The notes under the pieces: generated by a model
What the model was told of the DNA's origin: nothing
The model's database searches: none
Seen by the model: only the letters and a program-made list of their open reading frames with translations
In this document: positions 1 to 9,212 of the stretch, in pieces
Numbering within the stretch: the stretch's first letter is position 1
Layout of the letters: each line of letters starts with the position of its first letter
Program-made: the position numbers and the translations under genes
DNA from: Microvirga pakistanensis
Lineage (GTDB): Bacteria; Pseudomonadota; Alphaproteobacteria; Rhizobiales; Beijerinckiaceae
DNA: 64,000 nucleotides
Assembly: GCF_004458765.1 (NCBI RefSeq)
Contig: NZ_SPJX01000469.1
Location: 248,001 to 312,000, forward strand
Reading direction: 5' to 3'

Positions 1-460
1 CGATCAGGATCGTGAGCGCGAAGGACACGTAGACGAAGAGATCCTGCTCAAAAAAGAGGCGGCCGACATAGGGGATATCGCTCAGGCCCGGAATGTCGAT
101 CGGCGGGATGGGATCGCGCCGCGCGCCCACGAAGGGAGCGCCGACCAAGCCGGACAATCCCAGGCCGAAAATGGTCAGCGCCAGTCCGGAGCCGACCTGG
201 TTCGCGGCAAAGCCCAAGACGACCAGGGCGAAGAGCGCTGCCATCATGGCGCCGGCAAGGACTCCAGCCAGGACCCCGAGGAGGGTGGAATCGAAGCTCA
301 CGGCGGCCGCGAAGCTGCAGGCCGCGCCCATGGCCATCATGCCTTCGACGCCGAGATTCAGAACGCCCGAGCGTTCGGTGACGAGTTCGCCGAGGGCCGC
401 GATCAGAAGCGGCGTCGAAGCCGTCACGATGGTCAGCAGAATGGCCTCGAAAGTGGTCAC
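1..460 (-). CDS. Nucleoside-type ABC transporter permease, second subunit (partial, runs off window)
   Basis: Inner-membrane permease of a BmpA/YufOPQ-type (nucleoside/purine) ABC importer. The visible N-terminal ~153 residues begin VTTFEAILLTIVTASTPLL and contain the stretch GELVTERSGVLNLGVEGMM, typical of the YufQ-like second permease of this family. Several hydrophobic segments follow. The likely start is a GTG whose last bases overlap the TGA of the upstream permease (GTGA, 4-nt overlap), so translation is probably coupled. The C-terminus lies beyond position 1. Substrate assignment is family-level only; the substrate-binding protein is not in the window. Confidence 0.85.
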   Translation of the reverse strand, partial: MTTFEAILLTIVTASTPLLIAALGELVTERSGVLNLGVEGMMAMGAACSFAAAVSFDSTLLGVLAGVLAGAMMAALFALVVLGFAANQVGSGLALTIFGLGLSGLVGAPFVGARRDPIPPIDIPGLSDIPYVGRLFFEQDLFVYVSFALTILI

Positions 461-1533
461 TTGCCCCCTCCCCGTGCGACGAGACGAATGCGGTAGCTCA
501 CCAGGGCATCGGCCGCCAGGACGCAGAGCAGCAGGATGCCTTGGAAAGCCTGCGTGAGATCAAGCGGCAGCTTCAGCAGGATTTGCGCGCTCTCGCCGCC
601 GATGAAGGTCAGGGCCACCACGAGCGCCGCGATGAGAATGCCGACGGGATGGAGGCGCCCCAGGAAGGCGACCGTGATGGCCGTGAAGCCGTAACCCGGC
701 GAGATCGACGGCTGGAGCTGGCCGATCTGGCCGGAGACCTCGGAAATGCCCGCCAGACCGGCAAGCCCGCCCGAAATCGCGAACACCGACAGGGCCGTCA
801 CCTTCGAACTGAAGCCCGCGAACCGGGCGGCGCGCGGCGCGTCGCCGGTCAGCTTGAGGCGATAGCCGAAGAGGGTGCGCCCCAGGACCACCGCCGTCAC
901 GAGAACGGCGATCACTGCAAAAACGAAGCCGTAGTGAACGCGGCCTGCTTCAACGATGGGCGGCAACGTCGCCGCCGGATCGAACGTGACCGATTGGGGG
1001 AAGTTGAAACCCTGCGGATCGCGCCAGGGACCGCGCACGAGATAGTCGAGCGTGAGCTGCGCCACATAGACCAGCATGAGGCTGGTCAGGATTTCGTTGA
1101 CGTTGAAGCGCGTCTTCAGAAACGCCGGGATCAGGCCGTAGAGCGCCCCGCCGACAATGCCGAGGAGCAGCATGAGTGGCAGCACCCAGAACCCGGCATC
1201 CGTTCCATGGGTTCTGAGGGCGAGCCAGCCGCCCAGGACGGCTCCCATGACGTACTGGCCTTCGGCGCCGATGTTCCAGAGATTGGCGCGAAAGCAATAG
1301 GACAGGCCGATCGCGATCAGCGCCAGCGGCGTCGCCTTGACGAGCAGCTCCTGCAACGACCACGGGTCGCTGAGAGGCTGAAGCACATAGACGTCGAACG
1401 CGGCGATGGGCGAACGGCCCATGAGCCAGATCACGAAGCCCGCGATGAGGAAGGCCGTCACGAAGGCCGCGACAGGCGCAAGGGTTCTGGCCACCGGCGA
1501 GACGGTGGCGCGGGGCGTCAGCTCAAAGCGCAT
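457..1533 (-). CDS. Nucleoside-type ABC transporter permease, first subunit
   Basis: A 358-residue integral membrane protein, the first permease (YufP-like, BPD_transp_2 superfamily) of a nucleoside/purine-type ABC importer. An N-terminal membrane segment is followed by the block NLWNIGAEGQYVMGAVLGGW, characteristic of this permease group, and several further hydrophobic helices. It starts with ATG and overlaps the end of the ATPase gene by 11 nt. Its stop overlaps the GTG of the second permease. The tight ATPase-permease-permease order supports one operon. The exact ligand cannot be read from the sequence. Confidence 0.9.
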   Translation of the reverse strand: MRFELTPRATVSPVARTLAPVAAFVTAFLIAGFVIWLMGRSPIAAFDVYVLQPLSDPWSLQELLVKATPLALIAIGLSYCFRANLWNIGAEGQYVMGAVLGGWLALRTHGTDAGFWVLPLMLLLGIVGGALYGLIPAFLKTRFNVNEILTSLMLVYVAQLTLDYLVRGPWRDPQGFNFPQSVTFDPAATLPPIVEAGRVHYGFVFAVIAVLVTAVVLGRTLFGYRLKLTGDAPRAARFAGFSSKVTALSVFAISGGLAGLAGISEVSGQIGQLQPSISPGYGFTAITVAFLGRLHPVGILIAALVVALTFIGGESAQILLKLPLDLTQAFQGILLLCVLAADALVSYRIRLVARGGGK

Positions 1534-3070
1534 GAGCGTCTCCCTGAGCTTGAGCGACGCCCAGCATCTCGAGACCGACCGCCTCCTTCGTCCATGCGCC
1601 GATGGGCTTCAGCGGGCTTAAGTACCCTTGATGAATCACGGCCATCTGGTCGGCCACCTCGAACAATTCGTCCAAGTCCTGGCTCACGACCACCACGGCG
1701 CTGCCTGCCCGCGCCAGGTCGACGAGAGCCTGCCGGATCAGCCGGGCAGCGCCCGCGTCCACGCCCCAGGTGGGCTGATCGACGATCAGCAGCTTGGGCT
1801 TTCGGATGATCTCGCGACCGATCACGAACTTCTGCAGGTTGCCGCCGGAGAGCTTGCGCGCCTGCGGGTCGCCTTCCGGCGTGCGCACGTCGAAGCTCTT
1901 GATGATCGAGCGGGCGAGCCGCCTGGCGGCATTGACCAGAATGAAGCCGGAGCGGCTGACCTCGGTGGCCGCATGGGAGATCAGCGTGTTCTCGCTCAGG
2001 CGGTGGGTCGGGGCGGCCGCGTGGCCGAGGCGCTCCTCCGGCACGAAGGCGGCGGCCAGCCGGCGCCGGGCATGGACGCCCAAGGTCCCGCAGGCCCGGC
2101 CCGCGATCACGATGGCGTCGGGGCGGCTGGCGAGCCTTTCGCCGGAGAGCGCCGCGAACAGCTCGCTCTGTCCGTTGCCGGCGACGCCCGCGATCCCCAC
2201 CACCTCACCGGATCGGGCGACGAGATTGATGTCCTTCAGGGCCTGCCCGTGAAGCCCCACGGGCGGCATGTCGAGGTGGTCGACCCGCAGGACCTCGCCT
2301 TGCGGCGCGTGCGGAGCATCGGTGCGGATGTCCCCCACCTCGTTGCCGACCATCAGCGCCGCGATCTCCCGGGCGGTGCTCGCGCGCGGATCGATGGTCG
2401 CCACGACGCGTCCGGTTCTCAGGATCGTGGCGCGGCGGCAGAGGCGGCGCACTTCCTCGAGCTTGTGGGAGATGTAGAGGATCGAGCAGCCGTCCGCCGA
2501 GAGCTTGTCGAGGGTGACGAAGAGATGCTCCGCTTCCTGCGGCGTCAGAACCGAGGTCGGCTCGTCGAGGATCAGCAGGCGCGGGTTTTGGAGGAGGCAG
2601 CGGACGATCTCGATGCGCTGCCGCTCGCCGGCGGACAACGTCCAGACCGCCCGGTCCGGGTCGAGCGCGAGGCCGTACGTGCGGCTGATCTCGCTCAGGC
2701 GGCCGCGGACGGTGGCGAGGCTCCATTCCCCCGAGAGTGCCACGGCGATGTTCTCGGCCACCGTCATCTCGTCGAAGAGGGAGAAGTGCTGAAACACCAT
2801 GCCGAGGCCGAGCGCCCGCGCCTCGACCGGCGAGCCGATCGTGACGGGCCTGCCCTCCCAGCGGATTTCGCCGGCGCTGGGCTCGATGACGCCATAGAGA
2901 ATCTTGACCAGGGTCGACTTGCCCGCCCCGTTCTCGCCGAGAAGCGCATGAATCTCGCCGGGTTCGATGGACAGATCGATGCCGTCGTTGGCGAGCAGGT
3001 CGCCATACCGCTTGCTGATCCCTTTAAGCTCGACAAGGGGCGGCCCAGATGATGATACGTCTGCCTTCAC
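1523..3070 (-). CDS. ABC transporter ATP-binding protein, tandem-domain nucleoside/sugar type
   Basis: Cytoplasmic ATPase (~515 residues) with two ABC domains in one chain, like YufO/RbsA. The first domain has a good Walker A (GENGAGKST), signature LSAGERQRIE and Walker B LLILDEPTS. The second has a degenerate Walker A (GVAGNGQSE) and signature LSGGNLQKF, as is usual in this family. It is first in the operon with the two permeases. I place the start at GTG 3070 (VKADVSSSG), because ABC-domain similarity begins just after it and the length then matches the family. An in-frame ATG at 3169 would add 33 unconserved residues and cannot be excluded. Divergent from the monooxygenase at 3227. Confidence 0.88.
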   Translation of the reverse strand: MKADVSSSGPPLVELKGISKRYGDLLANDGIDLSIEPGEIHALLGENGAGKSTLVKILYGVIEPSAGEIRWEGRPVTIGSPVEARALGLGMVFQHFSLFDEMTVAENIAVALSGEWSLATVRGRLSEISRTYGLALDPDRAVWTLSAGERQRIEIVRCLLQNPRLLILDEPTSVLTPQEAEHLFVTLDKLSADGCSILYISHKLEEVRRLCRRATILRTGRVVATIDPRASTAREIAALMVGNEVGDIRTDAPHAPQGEVLRVDHLDMPPVGLHGQALKDINLVARSGEVVGIAGVAGNGQSELFAALSGERLASRPDAIVIAGRACGTLGVHARRRLAAAFVPEERLGHAAAPTHRLSENTLISHAATEVSRSGFILVNAARRLARSIIKSFDVRTPEGDPQARKLSGGNLQKFVIGREIIRKPKLLIVDQPTWGVDAGAARLIRQALVDLARAGSAVVVVSQDLDELFEVADQMAVIHQGYLSPLKPIGAWTKEAVGLEMLGVAQAQGDAHAL

Positions 3071-3226
3071 GCAAGCGACTCTGAACTGATGAATTGGAAG
3101 CTGGTCCGACGAGAACCATGGATAACGATCATAGGGATGCGCCGCACAGGTCGGCAATGGCGAATCCATGGATTATTGTGAGTCGGCAAGCCGCCAGGCA
3201 CGAGATGACCGGGGAATATCCTGACC

Positions 3227-4429
3227 ATGAAAAGCTATAGCATCGCCGTCGTGGGAGCCGGAGCGGTCGGCCTGAGCGCGGCCCTGGCGTTCGCGCGGGA
3301 CGGCTTCGAGACGGTTCTGATCGGCGGCCTCGACGCGCGGCGCGACGGGCGGACCGTCGCGCTCCTCAACGGCTCCGTGCGGTTTCTGGAGGCGCTCGGC
3401 GCGTGGCCCGCCCTGGTGTCCGAGGCAGCCCCCCTCCAGACCATGCGGATCATCGACGACACGGGCAGCCTCTTCCGGCCGCCGCCGGTGTCCTTCTCCT
3501 CGCGGGAAATCGATCTCGACGCCTTCGGCTGGAACATCGAGAACGCCACGCTTGTGGAAAGGCTGGCCGAGATGGCGCGATCCCTCGAGCACCTGACGAT
3601 CCTGCCCCAGAACGCCACGGGGTTCCGCGCCGAGGAGGATCGCGCCGTCGTCACCCTGGCCGACGGCTCGGCCATCGACGTGAACCTCGTGGTGGCCGCC
3701 GACGGACGCAATTCCAGGCTGCGCCAGATCGCGGACATCGAGGCCCGGACCTGGTCCTACCCCCAGACGGCCCTCACGGCGATCCTGGCCCATGACCGGG
3801 ACCATCGGGAGGCCTCGACGGAATTCCACACCCGCAACGGCCCGTTCACGCTGGTTCCCCTCCCCGGCCGGCGCTCGAGCCTCGTCTGGGTGATGAGCCC
3901 GAAACAGGCCGAACGGCTCGCGAAGCTGGACGACGAGGCCCTGGCGCTCGCCATCGAACGCCAGGCTCAATCGCTTCTGGGCGCCATGCGCATCGACGGT
4001 CCGCGTGGGGTCGTGCCGATGACGGGGCTGTCGGTCGATCGATACGAGGCTCGCCGTCTCGCGCTTGTGGGCGAGGCCGCTCACGTGTTCCCGCCCATCG
4101 GCGCCCAGGGCCTCAATCTCGGGTTCCGCGACGTGGCCTCGCTGAGGGATGCGGTCGTGGACGCCTTCGACGATGGGCGCGAGCCCGGATCGCCGGACAC
4201 CCTGCGCCAGTATCAGCGCAGCCGCGATCTCGACGTGCGCCTGCGGACCGCCGCCGTGGATGGGCTGAATAGGACGCTCTTGACCGGCCTCCTCCCGGCC
4301 GACCTTCTGAGGGGCGCGGGCCTCCTGGCTCTGAGCAAGGTGGGCTTCCTGCGCCGCGCGGTGATGCGAGAGGGCGTTCTGCCGCATATGGGAGCGCCCC
4401 GCCTGATGCAGGACGCGTCGGCCGCTTAA
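3227..4429 (+). CDS. UbiH/UbiF-family FAD-dependent monooxygenase
   Basis: A 400-residue class A flavoprotein hydroxylase of the UbiH/COQ6 family, which hydroxylates the aromatic ring of ubiquinone precursors. Visible motifs are the N-terminal dinucleotide fold GAGAVGLS (residues ~10-17), the mid-protein DG motif VVAADGRNSRLR, and the C-terminal FAD-ribityl motif ALVGEAAHVFPPIGAQGLNL. No membrane segment or signal is visible. The stop overlaps the stop of the convergent AEC carrier gene by 4 nt. Which ring position it modifies cannot be told, because alphaproteobacterial UbiH/UbiL/UbiF paralogues are hard to separate by eye. Confidence 0.85.
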   Translation: MKSYSIAVVGAGAVGLSAALAFARDGFETVLIGGLDARRDGRTVALLNGSVRFLEALGAWPALVSEAAPLQTMRIIDDTGSLFRPPPVSFSSREIDLDAFGWNIENATLVERLAEMARSLEHLTILPQNATGFRAEEDRAVVTLADGSAIDVNLVVAADGRNSRLRQIADIEARTWSYPQTALTAILAHDRDHREASTEFHTRNGPFTLVPLPGRRSSLVWVMSPKQAERLAKLDDEALALAIERQAQSLLGAMRIDGPRGVVPMTGLSVDRYEARRLALVGEAAHVFPPIGAQGLNLGFRDVASLRDAVVDAFDDGREPGSPDTLRQYQRSRDLDVRLRTAAVDGLNRTLLTGLLPADLLRGAGLLALSKVGFLRRAVMREGVLPHMGAPRLMQDASAA

Positions 4430-5397
4430 GGGAGGAGGTCGTAGGGGACGGTGCCGGTCTTGGTGGTGAGGTAGAGCACCCCGGTCAGGGTCAGGATCGA
4501 CGCCAGCGTTCCGATGAGCACGCAGGCGGAGGCGCGCTCCACGCCGACATTGTACTGGGTCGAGATCACGAAGATGTTCAGGGCCGGCGGCAGCGCGGCC
4601 ATCACCATGGCCGCGTAGGTCCAGGTCTGCCCGAAATCGCCGATCGCCGACAGGACGATCCAGACCAGCAGCGGATGCAGGACGAGCTTGACGACCACCA
4701 GGGCCGGCACCTCGCCGGGCACGCTGCGCAAGGGGCGCATGGCCACCGTCACGCCCAGCAGGAACAGGGCGCAGGGCGCGGCGGAGCCCGAAAGCCAGCC
4801 GACCATCTGGTTCAGGGGGCCCGGAAGCTCCAGGTGAAGATAGCTCGCCACGATGCCCAGCGCCGTCGCCACATTGAAGGGATGGGTCGCGATGCGCCAG
4901 ACGATCCGCCGGATCGTGGCTCCGAGCCTCAGCTTCTCCACCCCGGCGACCGACATGAGCAGCGGGACCACCGAGAACAGGAACAGGTTGTCGAACACGA
5001 AGATGAGAACGACCGGCGCGCTCGCGGCCGGACCGATGGCGGCCAGGATCAAGGGCGGGCCCATGTAGCCGACATTGGAATAGGATCCCGCGACGCCCTG
5101 CATCACCGATTGCGGCAGGTCCTTCGTGTGGCGCCAGCCCGCCGCGAAGGCCAGCAGGAAGGCGCAGGCCGTCGAGAAGGTCGTGCCCGCGATGAACGCC
5201 CAGTTGGCGAGCTGGTCGAGGGGCTTGTCGGCGATGAGGCGGAAGAACAGGCAGGGCAGCGCCACGTAGATCAGGAAGAACTGCATCCACGCGAGGCCGC
5301 TCTCGGGCTGCTTGACGATCTTCCCGCAGAAGAAGCCGAGTCCGATCAGTCCGAAGAAGGGGGCGAGCAGGTTGAAAAGCCCGATCAGGTCGGACAT
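4426..5397 (-). CDS. AEC family (auxin efflux carrier-type) transporter
   Basis: A 323-residue inner-membrane transporter of the AEC family with about ten hydrophobic segments. It starts MSDLIGLFNLLAPFFGLIGL and contains the family-typical stretches GVAGSYSNVGYMGPPL and ALPPALNIFVISTQYN. I chose the ATG at 5397, preceded by AGGAG at good spacing. The frame stays open upstream to ~5565, but that part lies over an intergenic palindromic repeat and is unlike the family. Substrates of bacterial AEC members are varied (malonate, malate or others) and cannot be assigned here. Confidence 0.88.
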   Translation of the reverse strand: MSDLIGLFNLLAPFFGLIGLGFFCGKIVKQPESGLAWMQFFLIYVALPCLFFRLIADKPLDQLANWAFIAGTTFSTACAFLLAFAAGWRHTKDLPQSVMQGVAGSYSNVGYMGPPLILAAIGPAASAPVVLIFVFDNLFLFSVVPLLMSVAGVEKLRLGATIRRIVWRIATHPFNVATALGIVASYLHLELPGPLNQMVGWLSGSAAPCALFLLGVTVAMRPLRSVPGEVPALVVVKLVLHPLLVWIVLSAIGDFGQTWTYAAMVMAALPPALNIFVISTQYNVGVERASACVLIGTLASILTLTGVLYLTTKTGTVPYDLLP

Positions 5398-5420
5398 CGC
5401 AGGCTCCTGATACGGGGCTA

Positions 5421-5533
5421 AAGCATCGGACCCAAAAGTGGATCTGCACTTTTGGGGGCAATCCGATGCTTTATCTTGGGACGAGAGCATCGTTCGGGCG
5501 GAAAACCGGGTCCACTTTTCCGCACGATGCTCT
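5421..5533. repeat. Two-part intergenic palindromic repeat, copy 1
   Basis: Two adjacent imperfect palindromes. The first runs 5421-5472 with ends AAGCATCGGA/TCCGATGCTT and an inner AAAAGTG...CACTTTT. The second runs 5484-5533 with ends AGAGCATCGT/ACGATGCTCT around an AAAACCGGGTCCACTTTT core. Related copies lie at 6104-6206, 30931-31034 and 51790-51894. Elements of this two-part form are common between genes in Rhizobiales. Their role is unsettled; hairpin formation in RNA is plausible. Confidence 0.8.
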
Positions 5534-5717
5534 GTGCGGCAAAGAGGAGGTCCCTCTTCTGGCAAGGTTCCGCCCGTCCGGCAATCCCGTCTTTGGAGGG
5601 CGGGCAGACCGAAAATGCAGGGCTCGCAGATGGTTGTCCGGCAGGGCTGTCCCGGCGTCCGCGTGCGCTCAACCGTAAGCCCTTGATGATGTTCTCCGAA
5701 TTGTGAGCGCCGCCGAT

Positions 5718-5746
5718 TTGGAGATTTCGCCCCGCACGTCTATATC
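5718..5746 (+). promoter_or_regulatory. Candidate promoter for hspQ
   Basis: TTGGAG at 5718-5723 and TATATC at 5741-5746 are separated by exactly 17 nt and lie 22 nt upstream of the hspQ start. They resemble a vegetative or heat-shock-sigma promoter. A CTTG-type RpoH element is not perfect, so the sigma factor is left open. Confidence 0.4.
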
Positions 5747-5767
5747 CTGTGTTGAGGAGTTAGGACC

Positions 5768-6103
5768 ATGCCCATGAAAGCGAGTTCAGCGAAATTCGCG
5801 ATCGGCCAGGTGGTCAGGCATCGCCTGTTCGACTTCAGAGGCCTCATCTTCGATGTGGACCCTGAATTCGACAACACGGAGGAATGGTGGCTGTCGATCC
5901 CCGAGGAGGTTCGCCCCCGCAAGGATCAGCCCTTCTACCACCTCTTCGCCGAGAACGCCGAAACCGAGTACATCGCCTACGTGTCCGAGCAGAACCTTCT
6001 GCCTGATCACTCGGACGAACCCCTGCGCAATCCCATGATCGAGGAAATGTTCATCAGGGAATCCAACGGCGCGTATCGCGCCAAGCCGAGCCTCGCCCAC
6101 TAA
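5768..6103 (+). CDS. hspQ: Heat shock protein HspQ
   Basis: A 111-residue cytoplasmic protein of the HspQ (hemimethylated-DNA-binding/YccV-like) family. The motifs KFAIGQVVRHRLFDFRGLIFDVDP, EEWW and DQPFYHLFAENAETEYIAYVSEQNLLPD are diagnostic. In enterobacteria HspQ is a Lon specificity factor and affects DnaA stability; the role here is assumed by homology. The start is ATG 5768 with GAGGAGTTAGGA just upstream; a second in-frame ATG lies two codons later. It is a single-gene unit bounded by palindromic repeats on both sides. Confidence 0.95.
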   Translation: MPMKASSAKFAIGQVVRHRLFDFRGLIFDVDPEFDNTEEWWLSIPEEVRPRKDQPFYHLFAENAETEYIAYVSEQNLLPDHSDEPLRNPMIEEMFIRESNGAYRAKPSLAH

Positions 6104-6206
6104 AGCGTCGGACGTGCAGTCGCACTCACGTTCGAAGCTTCAAGCCTCTGTTTTTGGAGCACCTTTCTCCGCAAAAGCGATTCCGACTTTTGCGCCCGAT
6201 GCTCCG
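6104..6206. repeat. Two-part intergenic palindromic repeat, copy 2
   Basis: This begins directly after the hspQ stop: GCGTCGGACGTGCAGTCG, then a second arm with CCGCAAAAGCGATTCCGAC and GCCCGATGCTCC. It has the same architecture as copies 1, 3 and 4. It may also serve as the transcript end of hspQ. Confidence 0.75.
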
Positions 6207-6223
6207 GACGATCGCACGAATGA

Positions 6224-6256
6224 AAACGCCGGGCTCGATGGCCCGGCGTTTCCTTT
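6224..6256. terminator. Bidirectional intrinsic terminator between hspQ and ialB-type gene
   Basis: Perfect inverted repeat AAACGCCGGGC (6224-6234) / GCCCGGCGTTT (6241-6251) with a 6-nt loop. There are T-rich tails on both strands. It sits between convergent genes ending at 6103 and 6275. Confidence 0.8.
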
Positions 6257-6274
6257 TGGACGGGAAGGTCCAGA

Positions 6275-7036
6275 TTACGGCTTGGGCGCCGCCTGAGGAG
6301 CGGCAGGCTGACCGCCCTGGCCCGCAGCGCCGCTGCTCTGCAGCATCTTCTGGCGCATCTCCTCGCTCCGCTTCTGGAGCTCTTCCTGGAGCTTCTTCTG
6401 CTGCTCTTCGAGCACCTTCGGGTCGATCGGCGGGCCGTCGAAGGCCTTGGCGAAGCCGGCGGCCGGAACCGCGAAGGTGATCTCGCGGCCGGCCTGGTTC
6501 TGGACGCTGACGTTCAGGTTCGCGCCCTTCTTGAGGGAGGCGATGAAATCGTCCTTCACGGGAGCCTCGGCGAAGCAGCCGTTGGGCAGGCACATCACGT
6601 AGCGGCCGGGGGTCGCCTGACCCTGGTCCACGGCGAAGCGCAGGCCGGGCTGCAGGAGCAGGCCGAGGGGCATCACGAAGCGGACGACCTTCTGCGGCTG
6701 CTGGCCCTTCACGTCGTAGACGGCGAGAGCGAGAACCGGCTGACCCTGATCCGACACGAAGTCACGGGTCGTGTAGCAGATCTCGGTGGTGGTGTTCTGG
6801 TCCTTGCCGCAGACCTTGGTCCATTCCGGCTGGGACGGCTCGGCCTTCACCTGCACGACCGTGGGACCGGCCTGCTGAGCGGGCTGCTGGCCCTGCGCGG
6901 GAGTGGCCGGCTTGGCGGCCGGGGCTGCAGGCTTCGGCTGAGCTTGGGCGGAAGCGGGTGCGCTGGCGAGAAGGGCCAGGGCGATAGCCAGGCCACAGGT
7001 GCCCCCCAAGCTCGCGATGCGTGTCGCGAATGACAT
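6275..7036 (-). CDS. Invasion associated locus B (IalB) family protein
   Basis: A 253-residue secreted/periplasmic protein. The N-terminal signal peptide is MSFATRIASLGGTCGLAIALALLASAPASA, probably cleaved before QAQ. An Ala/Pro/Gln-rich linker leads to the IalB domain (WTKVCG...TTEICYTTRDF...GRYVMCLPNGCFAEAPV), which has the family's conserved cysteines. A C-terminal charged helix (EEQQKKLQEELQKRSEEMRQKML) looks like a coiled coil. IalB proteins are widespread in non-pathogenic Rhizobiales, so the invasion name says little about function. It ends 24 nt before the shared hairpin terminator. Confidence 0.9.
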   Translation of the reverse strand: MSFATRIASLGGTCGLAIALALLASAPASAQAQPKPAAPAAKPATPAQGQQPAQQAGPTVVQVKAEPSQPEWTKVCGKDQNTTTEICYTTRDFVSDQGQPVLALAVYDVKGQQPQKVVRFVMPLGLLLQPGLRFAVDQGQATPGRYVMCLPNGCFAEAPVKDDFIASLKKGANLNVSVQNQAGREITFAVPAAGFAKAFDGPPIDPKVLEEQQKKLQEELQKRSEEMRQKMLQSSGAAGQGGQPAAPQAAPKP

Positions 7037-7269
7037 GTCGTTAGATCCTCTTCACTCGAAAAGTCGGCTCTTGAATGGGCCGCTGGTAACCGGCGTTCTT
7101 AAACCTGCAATGGGACGGTGAATCTTTGCCGAATGCGGCGAAGACATGACCTGTGGCGCTCCTTTAACCTTTCATGGGCTAGGTTTCCAGTCACCTCGGT
7201 TAACTTTCTGTACAATATTGCCGCCGGTACGGTCGCTGTCCGGAAGCACCGTCGGCCAGCAGGAGCCCC

Positions 7270-9087
7270 ATGAACTGCAGCCTCGTAAGGACCCTAGCCC
7301 TTCTCGCCGCCTATGTCTTGGCAAGCTTCGGACCCGTGGTCGCAGCGCAGGCCGGGACCCTGCGGCATGGTATCGCCATGCATGGGGAACCCGCACTTCC
7401 TCGCGGATTTCCGCACCTGCCCTATGCGAACCCCGATGCTCCCAAGGGCGGGCGAATCACGCTGGCGATCCAGGGCACGTTCGACAGCCTCAATCCCCTG
7501 ATCGTTCTCGGCGTCGCGCCGCCGGCCGTCCCCGATTACGTGCTTCAGAGCCTGATGATCCGCTCCAGGGACGAGCCCTTCACGGTCTATGGCCTCGTCG
7601 CCCGGTCGGCGGAAATGCCGGACGACCGCACTTCGGTGACGTTCAACCTCGATTCGCGGGCCCGCTTCTCGGATGGCCGCCCGCTGACGGCCGAGGACGT
7701 CCGCTTCACCTTCGACATGCTCAAGAAGCACGGAAAACCCTTCCACCGGTCGAGCTTCGGGCAGGTCAAGGCCGTCGAAATCCAGGATCCTCACCGCATC
7801 CGGTTCGACCTCTCGGGCTCGAACGACCGGGAACTGCCCCTCATCATCGCCACGATGCCGATCTTTCCGGCTCATGCCACGAACCCGGACACCTTCGACA
7901 AGACCACCCTCACCCCGCCCGTGGGCTCCGGCCCCTATGCCGTCACGGACGTCCGGCCCGGTGAGCGCATCGTCCTCACCCGCCGCAAGGATTTCTGGGC
8001 CGAGGATCTGCCGGTGGTGCGCGGCCTCTACAATTTCGACGAGATCCGTTACGATTTCTACCGCGACGCCAATACCTTGTTCGAGGCTTTTCGCGCAGGA
8101 CTTTATGATTATCGCCTGGAAGGCGACCCGGGCCGCTGGGCGACGGGCTACGATTTCAGCGCCGTGAGGGCCGGGCGCGTCGTCCTGGAAACGGTCCCGA
8201 TCCGACTGCCGAAGGGCATGAACGGCTTCGTCTTCAACACGCGCCGTCCGGTCTTCAGCGATCCTCGCGTGCGCGAGGCCCTCGGCTATCTTCTCGATTT
8301 CGACTGGATGAACCGCAACCTGTTCCACGGGTTGCTCACCCGGTCGGACAGCTACTTCGCGGGTTCGGACCTGTCCTCCGCCGGCCGCCCGGCGGACGAC
8401 CGCGAGCGCGCGCTCCTCGCGCCGTTTCCCGGAGCGGTCCGGGAGGACATCCTGGAGGGCCGCTGGACCCCGCCCGCTCCGGACGGCTCCGGCCGGGACC
8501 GGGACATGGCCCGTCATGCCCTGTCCCTGCTCTCCCAGGCCGGGTGGGTCCTGAAGGACGAGGCTCTCCGCAAGGAGGGCACGGGCGAGCCCTTCACGTT
8601 CGAGATGCTGGTCGCGTCCAGCCAGCAGGAGCGCCTGGCCCTCAACTATGCCCAGACCCTTGAGCGGATCGGCATCAGGGCCCGGGTGCGGCTCGTCGAC
8701 AACGTGCAGTACTGGCGCCGGCTGTCGCAGTTCGATTTCGACATGGTGCAATGGGTCTGGCCCGCCTCCGCCTCGCCCGGCAACGAGCAGCGCAACCGGT
8801 GGAGTTCCGCAGCGGCGGAACGGGCCGGCTCGCTGAACTATGCGGGAGCGGCCTCCCCGGCCCTCGACCGCATGCTCGATGCTCTCCTCGAGGCGGAGAC
8901 GAGAGACGATTTCGTCTCCGCCGTGCGAGCCCTCGACCGGGTCCTTCTGTCGGGCTTCTACGTGGTTCCGCTGTTCTACGCGGGCGATCAATGGCTTGCC
9001 TACGACAGCCGCCTGAAGAAGCCGGACAGGACGCCCCTCTTCGGGCCCTATCTCGACGCTTGGTGGCGCCAGCCCGGCTCACCCTGA
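7270..9087 (+). CDS. YejA-like extracellular solute-binding protein (peptide ABC transporter family 5)
   Basis: A 605-residue periplasmic binding protein. The signal peptide is MNCSLVRTLALLAAYVLASFGPVVAAQA. The mature start LRHGIAMHGEPALPRGFPHLPYANPDAPKGGRI is the typical YejA/microcin C-type entry. Later motifs are FTVYGLVA, DGRPLTAEDVRFTFDMLKKHG, VGSGPY and a C-terminal DAWW. Proteins of this group feed oligopeptides to Yej/Dpp-type permeases. No permease or ATPase gene is adjacent, so it either pairs with a distant transporter or acts alone. Confidence 0.9.
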   Translation: MNCSLVRTLALLAAYVLASFGPVVAAQAGTLRHGIAMHGEPALPRGFPHLPYANPDAPKGGRITLAIQGTFDSLNPLIVLGVAPPAVPDYVLQSLMIRSRDEPFTVYGLVARSAEMPDDRTSVTFNLDSRARFSDGRPLTAEDVRFTFDMLKKHGKPFHRSSFGQVKAVEIQDPHRIRFDLSGSNDRELPLIIATMPIFPAHATNPDTFDKTTLTPPVGSGPYAVTDVRPGERIVLTRRKDFWAEDLPVVRGLYNFDEIRYDFYRDANTLFEAFRAGLYDYRLEGDPGRWATGYDFSAVRAGRVVLETVPIRLPKGMNGFVFNTRRPVFSDPRVREALGYLLDFDWMNRNLFHGLLTRSDSYFAGSDLSSAGRPADDRERALLAPFPGAVREDILEGRWTPPAPDGSGRDRDMARHALSLLSQAGWVLKDEALRKEGTGEPFTFEMLVASSQQERLALNYAQTLERIGIRARVRLVDNVQYWRRLSQFDFDMVQWVWPASASPGNEQRNRWSSAAAERAGSLNYAGAASPALDRMLDALLEAETRDDFVSAVRALDRVLLSGFYVVPLFYAGDQWLAYDSRLKKPDRTPLFGPYLDAWWRQPGSP

Positions 9088-9212
9088 AGAATCGGGATTA
9101 CCCTTACTGTTGCGCTTCCGTTCAGCTTAGCGATGCAACTAATCTCGTGCTTTGTACGTTGAGGACGGTGTCTCCTGACTCAACCAAGGCGTTCTCACGC
9201 AAGGGTGTTGCA

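Noticed and set aside
3173-5461. 762-codon open frame on the minus strand across the monooxygenase and AEC genes
   Set aside because: It overlaps two clear genes in wrong frames; its translation is Arg/Pro/Gly-rich with no recognisable domain.
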